NCBI GenBank assembly: GCA_964516805.1
Contig: CAZEXI010000038.1
Span: 1 to 20,546, forward strand
Length of the DNA stretch: 20,546 bases
From: CAYSTL01 sp964516805
GTDB taxonomy: Archaea; Thermoplasmatota; Thermoplasmata; Halarchaeoplasmatales; Halarchaeoplasmataceae
Direction of reading: 5' to 3'
Shown here: positions 7,425 to 13,412 of the stretch, piece after piece
Layout of the letters: the number at the start of each line of letters is the position of its first letter
Numbering within the stretch: position 1 is the stretch's first letter
Translations under genes and position numbers: made by a program
Notes under the pieces: generated by a model
The model's input: only the letters and a program-made list of their open reading frames with translations
The model's database searches: none
Told to the model about the DNA's origin: nothing

Positions 7425-8107
7425 ATTTTCACCTCTTTAATTTCTTTCAGATCTATCTTATTTTCATACAGTGCCTTTCCTATTATGCATCCAGAGTAGC
7501 CTTTACTTTCAAGTATCTCTATATCTTCTTTATTTGAGACACCTCCAGCATATATCATCTCTGTTTCAGAAGAAAAATCATCTAATGGTTGTATACCTTC
7601 TAACAGTCCATCCTTTATTACTCGTGTGAAAATCATCCTGTCCACATAATTTGATAGATATTCGATAATATCTTGAATATCCTTCTCAAGACAATCTCTC
7701 CACCCGTCTACTGCTGCCTTTCCATCTTTCACGTCTAAACTTACAGTGATCCCTTCAAAATTTTCAGTCACATCTTCAAGAAACTCTTCATCGAATGCTT
7801 TTGTACTTATGATCACATTGTCTACTCCCATTGAATATGCTCTTTCAATATCACTATAGGTCCTGTATCCTCCACCTATTTGAACAGAAAGATCAGTTTT
7901 ATCCATAATCTTTTTAACTACATCAAGATTAGCTGGCCTTCCATTGAATGCACCTTCAAGATCAACAACGTGTACTTTATCAACATACTTCTCAAATTTC
8001 TTGGCATATCCGAGCGGATTTCCGTATATTTTCATATCTTCTTTCATACCTTTCTTAAGTCTGACCGCTTTGCCATAAAATAGGTCTATTGCAGGAAATA
8101 TTTCCAT
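7418..8107 (-). CDS. hisA: ProFAR isomerase (phosphoribosylformimino-AICAR-ribotide isomerase)
   Basis: HisA opens the ribose of ProFAR by an Amadori rearrangement to PRFAR, the HisF substrate. The 229-residue protein is a half-barrel-repeat TIM barrel. Catalytic D8 (FPAIDLFYGKAVRL) and D125 (VSLDVKDG) are present, with the phosphate loops QIGGGYRT and IYAGGVS and the active-site GW pair (135-136). It starts 4 nt after the hisH stop and its end overlaps the hisF start. The typical VDLEGA motif (48-53) separates it from HisF, which has LDIDAS there. Confidence 0.95.
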   Translation of the reverse strand: MEIFPAIDLFYGKAVRLKKGMKEDMKIYGNPLGYAKKFEKYVDKVHVVDLEGAFNGRPANLDVVKKIMDKTDLSVQIGGGYRTYSDIERAYSMGVDNVIISTKAFDEEFLEDVTENFEGITVSLDVKDGKAAVDGWRDCLEKDIQDIIEYLSNYVDRMIFTRVIKDGLLEGIQPLDDFSSETEMIYAGGVSNKEDIEILESKGYSGCIIGKALYENKIDLKEIKEVKIC

Positions 8108-8111
8108 TTTA

Positions 8112-8690
8112 TCACAGTTCCTTGAAATTTTTGATCAATTGTGTACCTACATCACTTGACTTCTCAGGATGAAACTGTACGCCATAGATGTTATCTTTAC
8201 ATATCAATGATGGAAACACTTTGCTGTATTCACCATCAGTGTGCTCTGTTACAGCGATACTTTTTTCTATATCCACGTAAAAAGAGTGTACGAAATAGAA
8301 ATAACTCTCATCTTCGATACCTATCATCAACTCATTTTCCTCTTTTTGAATAACTGTATTCCAGCCGATATGGGGTCTCAGTTCTTCTCTGAAGCTTTTA
8401 ACCTCACCATCAAATATTCCTAAACCTTGAGTTCCACTTTCCTCATTATCTTCAAATAATATCTGCATCCCTAGACATATTCCAAGAAACGGTTTTCCTT
8501 CGCTGATCGAATCCCTTAGTATGTCTTCTAATGGCTCTAGTTCTTCCATGACAGAACAGTAATTACCGACTCCAGGAACTATGATTTTATCCGCTCCTTC
8601 TATAACATCTTTATCTCTAGTTATCTCCCCACTAGTTATCTTCCTAACATTTGAAAGATTGCCAACACCGAGGTCTATTATAGCTATCAT
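8112..8690 (-). CDS. hisH: Imidazole glycerol phosphate synthase, glutaminase subunit
   Basis: HisH is a class I glutamine amidotransferase that feeds ammonia to HisF. The triad is visible: nucleophile C72 in GICLGMQ, and H174 and E176 in FHPEKSS. The oxyanion-strand motif PGVGN (39-43) is intact. At 192 residues it is slightly short; the segment between GVGNLSNV and the PGVG strand lacks roughly ten residues seen in most HisH proteins, probably a trimmed helix-loop. Its ATG overlaps the hisB stop by 4 nt (ATGA). Confidence 0.95.
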   Translation of the reverse strand: MIAIIDLGVGNLSNVRKITSGEITRDKDVIEGADKIIVPGVGNYCSVMEELEPLEDILRDSISEGKPFLGICLGMQILFEDNEESGTQGLGIFDGEVKSFREELRPHIGWNTVIQKEENELMIGIEDESYFYFVHSFYVDIEKSIAVTEHTDGEYSKVFPSLICKDNIYGVQFHPEKSSDVGTQLIKNFKEL

Positions 8691-9220
8691 ATCGATCCCT
8701 TCGTACTTTCTATTCTCTCAGACACACTCAATGCTGATTTAAACGAAACACCAAGACCTTTGAAAGCAGCTTCGATTATGTGGTGCTTATCTTCACCGTT
8801 CATTTTTTTCACGTGTATGGTTGCAGACAGGTTCCTAACAATTCCATTCAAAAGCTCTTTTACCAATGAAATTTCAAACCCTTCCTCATCATATTTGTAA
8901 TCCAATCCTAGTTTGAGATAACATCTTGATATATCCACTGAAACGAGGACTAAAGCATCATCCATCGGCATTATCGAACTACCGAATCTGTTGATGTTTT
9001 TTCCATCGATTCTATCTTTCATGACCTTTCCTATAGTTATTCCCATGTCTTCCCACAAGTGGTGTCTCAGGTCCCACTCTGCTTCTATATAGACATCATT
9101 CTCCATGTAGAAAAACATCGTCTTTAGCATGTGATCTAAGACTTCATCTCCTGTATTGATTTTCATCTTTTCTGCATCTAATTTTACCTCTATTTCGACT
9201 TCTTCAGTCTTTCTTTTCAT
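8687..9220 (-). CDS. hisB: Imidazoleglycerol-phosphate dehydratase
   Basis: HisB dehydrates imidazole glycerol phosphate to imidazole acetol phosphate. The 177-residue monofunctional form lacks the phosphatase domain of the enterobacterial fusion. Manganese ligands are retained in LDHML (H30), HHLWED (H53, H54, E57, D58) and DKHHIIEA (H146, H147, E150), and substrate-binding PMDDAL (85-90) is present. Departures from consensus include DISRC for the usual D.SGRP, and DLRHHLWED for DLHVDDHHTVED, so the enzyme is divergent but has its metal sites. Start ATG at 9220 follows a GGAGGTGAG site inside the hisD 3' end (17-nt overlap). Confidence 0.93.
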   Translation of the reverse strand: MKRKTEEVEIEVKLDAEKMKINTGDEVLDHMLKTMFFYMENDVYIEAEWDLRHHLWEDMGITIGKVMKDRIDGKNINRFGSSIMPMDDALVLVSVDISRCYLKLGLDYKYDEEGFEISLVKELLNGIVRNLSATIHVKKMNGEDKHHIIEAAFKGLGVSFKSALSVSERIESTKGSI

Positions 9221-10343
9221 CGTATCTCACCTCCAAAGATCTTCTATGATATTCCATACCTTCTATTTCCGCCATCCTTTTTCCCAATTGAAAATCATCC
9301 TTATAATCTTCAGATCCAGCTTGAGCAATGCTTATTTTTTTAGTAAAATCATCTACTGTCAGAACAGAATCAAATCTAGATGCTTTATCCGTCGGTAAAA
9401 CGTGATTGACTCCAAGGAAGTAATCAGCAGCTGCTGCAGGAGTGTATCCACCTAAATAAACAGCACCCGCATTCTTTACCATAGGCAGTAGATTTCTTGG
9501 ATTTTCAGTCAATATTTCAAGGTGTTCAGGTGCAAGTTCGTTAGCTTTCTCAACGCATTTTTCCAACGTTGGTAGAAGTATTATACCTACATCTTCTTGA
9601 TCTATTTCATTCTTTAATACCTCAGATGTGGTCAAAAGCCAACTTCTAGCATCTTCGTCGTGTTCAGCTTGAGCTAATAGGTCATATCGAACATACTCAA
9701 AATCAGATTTTTCATCCGCTATCACAGCTACCTCTGATGGACCAGCTAAGCAGTCTATGCCTACTTCACCATATACTTGTCTTTTAGCTTCATTAACAAA
9801 CTTATTTCCAGGTCCGAATATCTTATCTACCTTCTCCATACCGATCCCAAATGACATAGCACCTATTGCTTGAACACCCCCTAACTTGTATATCTCATCT
9901 ATACCCAGTAATTCTGCAGCACACAGTATGTAGGGATTGACCCTTCCATCATCGGGAGGGGTACAAACCACCAATTCTTCTACTTCAGCAATAAGTGCTG
10001 GCACTGCCACCATGATCAACGTTGAAGGTAGAGGTTTACCTCCTGGAACATATATCCCAATCCTTTCTATAGGTCTTTTTATCAGACCATATATAGAATC
10101 CTTCTCTAACATCAAATCGTCATTTCTGATCTGATTTTCGTGTACTTTCTTCACTCTTTTTATTATACTTTCAATTACCTCTTTATCTTCACTAGAGATT
10201 TTACCAACAGTTTTCATCTCTTTCTTTTGAACACTATAGTTTCCTTCATATCCGTCAAATCTCTTAGAATATCTGTCAAGTGCTTCTTTACCTTTCTCTT
10301 TCAAATCAGCGAGTATCTCTCTAACATATTCTTCTAGATTCAT
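9204..10343 (-). CDS. hisD: Histidinol dehydrogenase
   Basis: HisD oxidises L-histidinol to L-histidine in two NAD-dependent steps with a zinc ion. Zinc ligands are recognisable as Q225 and H228 (AQAEHDEDA), D307 (AADYFLGVNHVLPT) and H366 (EYHRRS), and the catalytic pair E273-H274 lies in APEHLEI. GPGNKFVNEAKRQVYG and AGPSEVAVIAD are family hallmarks. At 379 residues it is shorter than the usual 410-435; the missing part is the N-terminal arm, because the protein starts directly at the helix before KGKEALDRYSKRFDG. The ATG overlaps the hisG stop by 4 nt, which fixes the start. The C-terminal HisD helical tail is also short. Confidence 0.95.
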   Translation of the reverse strand: MNLEEYVREILADLKEKGKEALDRYSKRFDGYEGNYSVQKKEMKTVGKISSEDKEVIESIIKRVKKVHENQIRNDDLMLEKDSIYGLIKRPIERIGIYVPGGKPLPSTLIMVAVPALIAEVEELVVCTPPDDGRVNPYILCAAELLGIDEIYKLGGVQAIGAMSFGIGMEKVDKIFGPGNKFVNEAKRQVYGEVGIDCLAGPSEVAVIADEKSDFEYVRYDLLAQAEHDEDARSWLLTTSEVLKNEIDQEDVGIILLPTLEKCVEKANELAPEHLEILTENPRNLLPMVKNAGAVYLGGYTPAAAADYFLGVNHVLPTDKASRFDSVLTVDDFTKKISIAQAGSEDYKDDFQLGKRMAEIEGMEYHRRSLEVRYDEKKD

Positions 10344-10960
10344 TTTTTCACCAAATTTTGTTTTATCTTCTTAACTATCTCATTTATCCTGTCAAACTTA
10401 ACCTTTTGAGAAATCCTATTAACTATCAGAAGAGCAGAAACATCCATTATCTTCTCGATCTCTTTCAAATTGTTAGCTCTGAGTGTATTACCAGTCTCAA
10501 CAATATCTACGATAGCATCTGCTATACCGATCCTTGGAGCGACCTCTATCGAACCGTTCAACCTCATAACATCTACATTTAGGTCTTTGCTTTTGAAGAA
10601 TTCATTTACCAAATTAGGATACTCAGTAGCTACTGAACAACCGTCAAAATCATCGATGGTAACGTCCTTCTCTTCGGGTACGGCTACACTAAGCCTACAC
10701 TCACCGAAGTCCAGTTCTAGAGGTACGAAGACATCGCTCTTTCTTTCTTCAACAACATCTGTTGCAGATATTCCAATATCGATACCGTGTTCAACATAAA
10801 CTGGTACATCTCTAGGTTTTGAAAGAATAAGTCTAGTGTCTCCATCTTCGTGGATCAGTTCTCTATTCTTTTTTATATCTAGATCAATTTCTGCGCTTCT
10901 TAATACATTTAAAGAAGGTTCTATCAACCTTCCTTTAGGTAAGGCTATCTTCATTGTCAT
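10340..10960 (-). CDS. hisG: ATP phosphoribosyltransferase, short form (HisG_S)
   Basis: HisG catalyses the committed step, joining ATP and PRPP. This is the 206-residue short form: it has the LPKGRL start (7-12), the GIDIGISATDVV strand, and the PRPP-binding loop ADAIVDIVETGNTLRANNL (about 147-165), then ends without the roughly 80-residue C-terminal histidine-binding domain of the long form. Short HisG proteins work only in a complex with HisZ, and hisZ lies immediately upstream with a 4-nt overlap (ATGA). Feedback inhibition by histidine would therefore be sensed through HisZ. Two in-frame ATGs (codons 1 and 3) are possible starts. Confidence 0.95.
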   Translation of the reverse strand: MTMKIALPKGRLIEPSLNVLRSAEIDLDIKKNRELIHEDGDTRLILSKPRDVPVYVEHGIDIGISATDVVEERKSDVFVPLELDFGECRLSVAVPEEKDVTIDDFDGCSVATEYPNLVNEFFKSKDLNVDVMRLNGSIEVAPRIGIADAIVDIVETGNTLRANNLKEIEKIMDVSALLIVNRISQKVKFDRINEIVKKIKQNLVKK

Positions 10961-11847
10961 TCGATATTCACCTCCACTTTGATACCTTCACTAACTTTTT
11001 CACGAGCAGTTTTATAAGCTTCTTTAATGTCATTCAGAATAATCTGTTTTCCATTTTCTATATGCATCTCGTATATCTCAGATATATTGTTCAGGTTCAA
11101 TGCAAAACCAAACGAAGGTTTATCATTAACAAAATACTCTCCTCCCGCACCGATCGGGTATCCTATATCTGGAGAATATACTTCAAAGATGATATCATCA
11201 TAATATGGTAGAGGACGGACAGTACCAAGATCAGCAAAAAGTCTATCATCATCTACTTTTTTGATCAGCTCATCTATTTTTGTAAAACCACTTCTTTTAC
11301 CTCTAAGATTCAATAATTCCCATAGGTCTTGTTTTTTTTCTTCTTTTATATTCAAGTTGTCAATAACACTTAGATTCCTTCTTTTCAATGCTTCAAAGAT
11401 GTCTTCTTCATATCTCTCAAAACCGGAAATCAGTTCTCTCCAAACTTTAAGACTGCTGATGTCTATGTAGAAATCATCGATATTTAATCTTTCTAGGAGA
11501 CTTATAAGAACATTCAAGATCTCGACTTTTGTTTTCAGTATATCGTTTCCGATATACTCCACCCCGGCCTGTATATCTCTATTTAATCCATTTTGTATCT
11601 CTGAAATATAGAATCCTTTAAGGTCTGAATCCTTTCTATATTCCTTTACTATCTGTGAAGTTACATCAGGATTTGTTAAGTAAAACTGGTTATCATATGT
11701 TAGTTTTATACCCTTCCTCAAAGATTGATCATACTTCACTGTATTAGGTAAAAATAGTTCTTTGTAATTCCATAATTCTAAAACATCTCTTATTTTCTTC
11801 GTTATATCAGCTAATATTTTAGACTCACTAAAAATATCTTTCTTCAT
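10957..11847 (-). CDS. hisZ: ATP phosphoribosyltransferase regulatory subunit HisZ
   Basis: HisZ is a catalytically dead relative of histidyl-tRNA synthetase that activates short HisG and carries the histidine feedback site. In this 296-residue protein, RDIQAGVEYIG (90-100) is the HisZ form of class II motif 2 and lacks the synthetase FRYERP arginine; ADLGTVRPLPYYDDIIFEVY (205-224) corresponds to the histidine-binding A box; GAGGEYF and FGFALNL (233-251) to motif 3. There is no anticodon-binding domain. The true HisRS is at 18679-19905 in this window, so both paralogues can be compared directly. It is the first long gene of the operon, with a GGAGGT site 6 nt before its ATG. The sequence is unusually divergent for HisZ. 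Confidence 0.88.
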   Translation of the reverse strand: MKKDIFSESKILADITKKIRDVLELWNYKELFLPNTVKYDQSLRKGIKLTYDNQFYLTNPDVTSQIVKEYRKDSDLKGFYISEIQNGLNRDIQAGVEYIGNDILKTKVEILNVLISLLERLNIDDFYIDISSLKVWRELISGFERYEEDIFEALKRRNLSVIDNLNIKEEKKQDLWELLNLRGKRSGFTKIDELIKKVDDDRLFADLGTVRPLPYYDDIIFEVYSPDIGYPIGAGGEYFVNDKPSFGFALNLNNISEIYEMHIENGKQIILNDIKEAYKTAREKVSEGIKVEVNIE

Positions 11848-11876
11848 ATTTTAACCTCCGAAAACAGTACAGATTC

Positions 11877-11888
11877 TTGTAGGTACAA
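11877..11888. promoter_or_regulatory. Dyad TTGTA-GG-TACAA in the his leader
   Basis: A perfect 5-bp inverted repeat with a 2-nt centre lies about 30 nt upstream of the hisZ start, inside the transcribed leader. It could be a protein-binding site or chance; no partner is identified. Confidence 0.25.
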
Positions 11889-11926
11889 AATTATGTTAAG
11901 ATCAAATCCATCAAAATATTTGGACA

Positions 11927-11940
11927 GTTCAATTATGAAC
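11927..11940 (-). promoter_or_regulatory. Leader hairpin GTTCA-TAAT-TGAAC over the leader-ORF stop
   Basis: On the - strand GTTCA and TGAAC flank a 4-nt loop. The stem contains part of the last His codon of the leader ORF and its TGA stop, so a ribosome at the end of that ORF would melt it. The stem is short. Confidence 0.3.
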
Positions 11941-12021
11941 ATCACAAAGATGAACGTAATTACCTCTAAAATCAACGTCGTAAGAGAGGATTCCGTTTAT
12001 TTCGCATTTTAATCCGCTCAT
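11929..12021 (-). CDS. Small leader ORF (30 aa) upstream of hisZ
   Basis: An ATG at 12021 on the - strand is preceded by a GGAG site (7-nt spacing) and opens 30 codons: the peptide begins MSGLKCEINGILSY and ends YVHLCDVHN. It is the first translatable frame after the his promoter and stops 81 nt before hisZ. It contains two Cys and two His; the end H-x-C-x-x-H could bind metal, or the two late His codons could make translation sensitive to charged tRNA-His. Both are speculation. Ribosome site and position make translation plausible. No homologue is known to me. Confidence 0.45.
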   Translation of the reverse strand: MSGLKCEINGILSYDVDFRGNYVHLCDVHN

Positions 12022-12068
12022 CTTTGTTCTCCGCTGCACAATAATGTACACTACTATAAATATTTTTC
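12022..12068 (-). promoter_or_regulatory. his operon promoter with TGTACA box
   Basis: Read on the - strand, AAAATATTTATAG (12054-12066) is a good TATA box, and TGTACA (12045-12050) lies between it and the expected start point near 12030. That is where a bound repressor would block polymerase. The same hexamer precedes trpB2. The 305-nt gap between rubrerythrin and hisZ is otherwise accounted for by the leader ORF, its downstream hairpins and a T-rich rubrerythrin terminator region at about 12125-12152. Confidence 0.55.
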
Positions 12069-12152
12069 CAACTAAAATATGTTAATTCTAAAGCATTTTA
12101 ACGGTAAGAGACCTTACTAAATCTAGAAATAGACTAAAAGAGATAAAAGGTT

Positions 12153-12680
12153 TTAGAGCCTTTCAAGCTCTGATTCATGTAGACCTAGATGATCGGATTC
12201 TATTTCTACTAAAGCTTCGAAGAACTCTTGTACTCTAGGTTCTTCAGCCTCTTCTGCGAATTTTTTGTAATGTTTGATAGCTCTATCTTCCCTTTTATGA
12301 GCATCTTCTATGTTCTCTTTGTATTTTTCTGCACATTTTTCTATGTGTCTATCGATTTCAGGTTCTTCTATATCTAGGTACATGCAGATTGCTTCTGCGT
12401 GTTCTGACTCCACTTTAGCCAATCTCTTGAACATTCCTTCGTATTTCGGATCATCAGTTTTGTTGTAAGCACAGTAGTAATAGGTTGCATTATCTACTTC
12501 GAGCTCTAAAGCCTCTTGCAAGTTCTTCTTGGAAGTTTCTGTTAATTCAACTTCAGGATATTCATATTCCTCTGCAGGTTTCAAGAACTGCTGATCAGCA
12601 CCACAGTAAGGACAATCAGTAGGTTTTTCTTCTCCTAAATACGTCTCTCCACATATCCAACATCTATAAACTTTTAGCAT
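12153..12680 (-). CDS. Rubrerythrin with N-terminal rubredoxin-like domain
   Basis: Rubrerythrins reduce hydrogen peroxide in anaerobes using a di-iron site and a rubredoxin centre. Residues 1-30 hold the Fe(Cys)4 motif, CWICG (C7, C10) and CPYCG (C23, C26), placed N-terminal as in reverse rubrerythrins. The ferritin-like four-helix part follows, with ELEVDNA (E61), ESEH (91-94) and EIESDH (159-164) as likely iron ligands. The start is the ATG at 12680, preceded by GGAGTGA; the frame stays open 26 codons further upstream, but those residues do not fit the family and the TATA box (12711-12723) lies inside them. Length 175 aa is normal. It is transcribed divergently from the RHH gene. It suggests an anaerobic or microaerophilic lifestyle. 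Confidence 0.92.
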   Translation of the reverse strand: MLKVYRCWICGETYLGEEKPTDCPYCGADQQFLKPAEEYEYPEVELTETSKKNLQEALELEVDNATYYYCAYNKTDDPKYEGMFKRLAKVESEHAEAICMYLDIEEPEIDRHIEKCAEKYKENIEDAHKREDRAIKHYKKFAEEAEEPRVQEFFEALVEIESDHLGLHESELERL

Positions 12681-12710
12681 GTAATCACTCCATCCTTGGT
12701 ATAGTAAACG

Positions 12711-12723
12711 GATATAAATAATT
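12711..12723 (-). promoter_or_regulatory. Rubrerythrin TATA box
   Basis: On the - strand AATTATTTATATC reads as a TATA box about 30 nt before the rubrerythrin ATG, giving a very short leader. Its position excludes the longer upstream start. Confidence 0.5.
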
Positions 12724-12780
12724 ACGCTAAACTTTACTATTTTTTCACGGAAATACAAAATATTTATGTATTACAATTGC

Positions 12781-12810
12781 TTATACTGTCTTACAATAAT
12801 ATAAGTATAA
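12781..12810. promoter_or_regulatory. Inverted repeat TTATACT ... AGTATAA
   Basis: TTATACT (12781-12787) and AGTATAA (12804-12810) are perfect 7-bp arms separated by 16 nt, in the middle of the divergent region between rubrerythrin and the RHH gene. It is a candidate operator for one or both promoters; AT-richness makes chance possible. Confidence 0.35.
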
Positions 12811-12817
12811 TATGTTA

Positions 12818-12851
12818 CCAAAGCTATATCAATATTGATTATCTGCTTTGG
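12818..12851. promoter_or_regulatory. Nested dyad just upstream of the RHH promoter
   Basis: CCAAAGC (12818-12824) and GCTTTGG (12845-12851) are perfect 7-bp arms. Inside them lies the perfect palindrome ATCAATATTGAT (12828-12839), with almost the same centre. The structure ends 6 nt before the TATA box ACTTATATATT (12857-12867), at the position of the BRE or an operator. This is a strong candidate binding site for a dimeric regulator such as the RHH protein itself. Confidence 0.5.
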
Positions 12852-12856
12852 GAAAT

Positions 12857-12867
12857 ACTTATATATT
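12857..12867 (+). promoter_or_regulatory. TATA box of the RHH-ftsZ operon
   Basis: ACTTATATATT is a good archaeal TATA element; transcription should start near 12888-12893, giving a leader of about 70 nt. A second AT-rich element, TGTATATTATG (12872-12882), could act instead. Confidence 0.5.
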
Positions 12868-12929
12868 GATTTGTATATTATGTTATGTCCTACAACAAGA
12901 CTAATAAAGTAAGACATTCGGAATACAAG

Positions 12930-12945
12930 TAGTACGCAAGTACTA
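12930..12945 (+). promoter_or_regulatory. RNA hairpin TAGTAC-GCAA-GTACTA before the RHH ribosome site
   Basis: A 6-bp perfect stem closes a GCAA loop of the stable GNRA class. It lies in the transcribed leader, 3 nt before the AAGGTG ribosome site (12949-12954), so it could control access of ribosomes. As DNA, the same dyad could be an operator. Confidence 0.45.
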
Positions 12946-12960
12946 ACCAAGGTGCCTCAT

Positions 12961-13353
12961 ATGGAAAAGAAAATATCACTACGTGTGTCTGATGAAGACT
13001 TGGAGATAATCGACTCCTTCATTAGCAGACACGAATTCAGTAACCGTTCTGAATTCCTTAGAGAGGCTGCCATGGATTACATAAATAGATTTAGCGTATC
13101 TAAAAGAAAAACTGAGATACCTAAAAAAATATCATTACCAAAACAGATCAAAAACAGTATTCACTATTTGATCGGCGTGGGTTACTTTGAAGGATGGGAA
13201 CACGCCATACAAGACCTTGTAAGGGAAGGAATTGTCCAAAAGGACTTAGAAAGGTTGAAAAAACAATACGATACGATTAACAATATAAGTAATACAGTAG
13301 AAAAAATCCAAGAAGTAGAAAGAACTGAAGAAAAGAGGTTCATGACAAAATGA
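12961..13353 (+). CDS. Tandem ribbon-helix-helix regulator, CdrS/CdrL-like
   Basis: A 130-residue DNA-binding protein upstream of ftsZ. The first RHH (about 3-44) has the strand KKISLRVSDEDL, then helices ending SNRSEFLREAAMDYI, the classic CopG/NikR-N pattern. A second copy-like unit (about 54-93) repeats it: PKKISLPKQI, a helix, the turn GVGYFEGWEHA, and a helix. Residues 94-125 look like a charged helix or coiled coil. I place the start at ATG 12961 because GGTG at 12951-12954 forms its ribosome site; the GTG at 12952 falls within that site. In haloarchaea, RHH proteins CdrS and CdrL control ftsZ2 and cell division from a linked locus, so this is probably the cell-division regulator and may autoregulate via the upstream dyads. 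Confidence 0.8.
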   Translation: MEKKISLRVSDEDLEIIDSFISRHEFSNRSEFLREAAMDYINRFSVSKRKTEIPKKISLPKQIKNSIHYLIGVGYFEGWEHAIQDLVREGIVQKDLERLKKQYDTINNISNTVEKIQEVERTEEKRFMTK

Positions 13354-13412
13354 ACATTGTAGGACACCTGATATGTAAGCTCCAAAAAGAAAAAAGTCGG
13401 AGGATAGTTTAA
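13350..13412 (+). CDS. Possible 20-aa ORF bridging the RHH gene and ftsZ
   Basis: An ATG overlapping the RHH stop (ATGA) opens 20 codons (MNIVGHLICKLQ..., basic end) whose TAA ends exactly where the ftsZ ATG begins. It fills the gap without a free base, so ribosomes could pass from RHH to ftsZ by two termination-reinitiation steps. ftsZ has its own GGAGG site (13399-13403), so this may be chance. Confidence 0.25.
   Translation: MNIVGHLICKLQKEKSRRIV

Noticed and set aside
12681..12758. Longer N-terminus for rubrerythrin
   Set aside because: The extra 26 codons include the TATA box and do not resemble the family; ATG 12680 has a GGAGTGA site.
12952..12960. GTG start for the RHH gene
   Set aside because: This GTG is part of the GGTG ribosome site that is correctly spaced for the ATG at 12961; family similarity begins at that Met.
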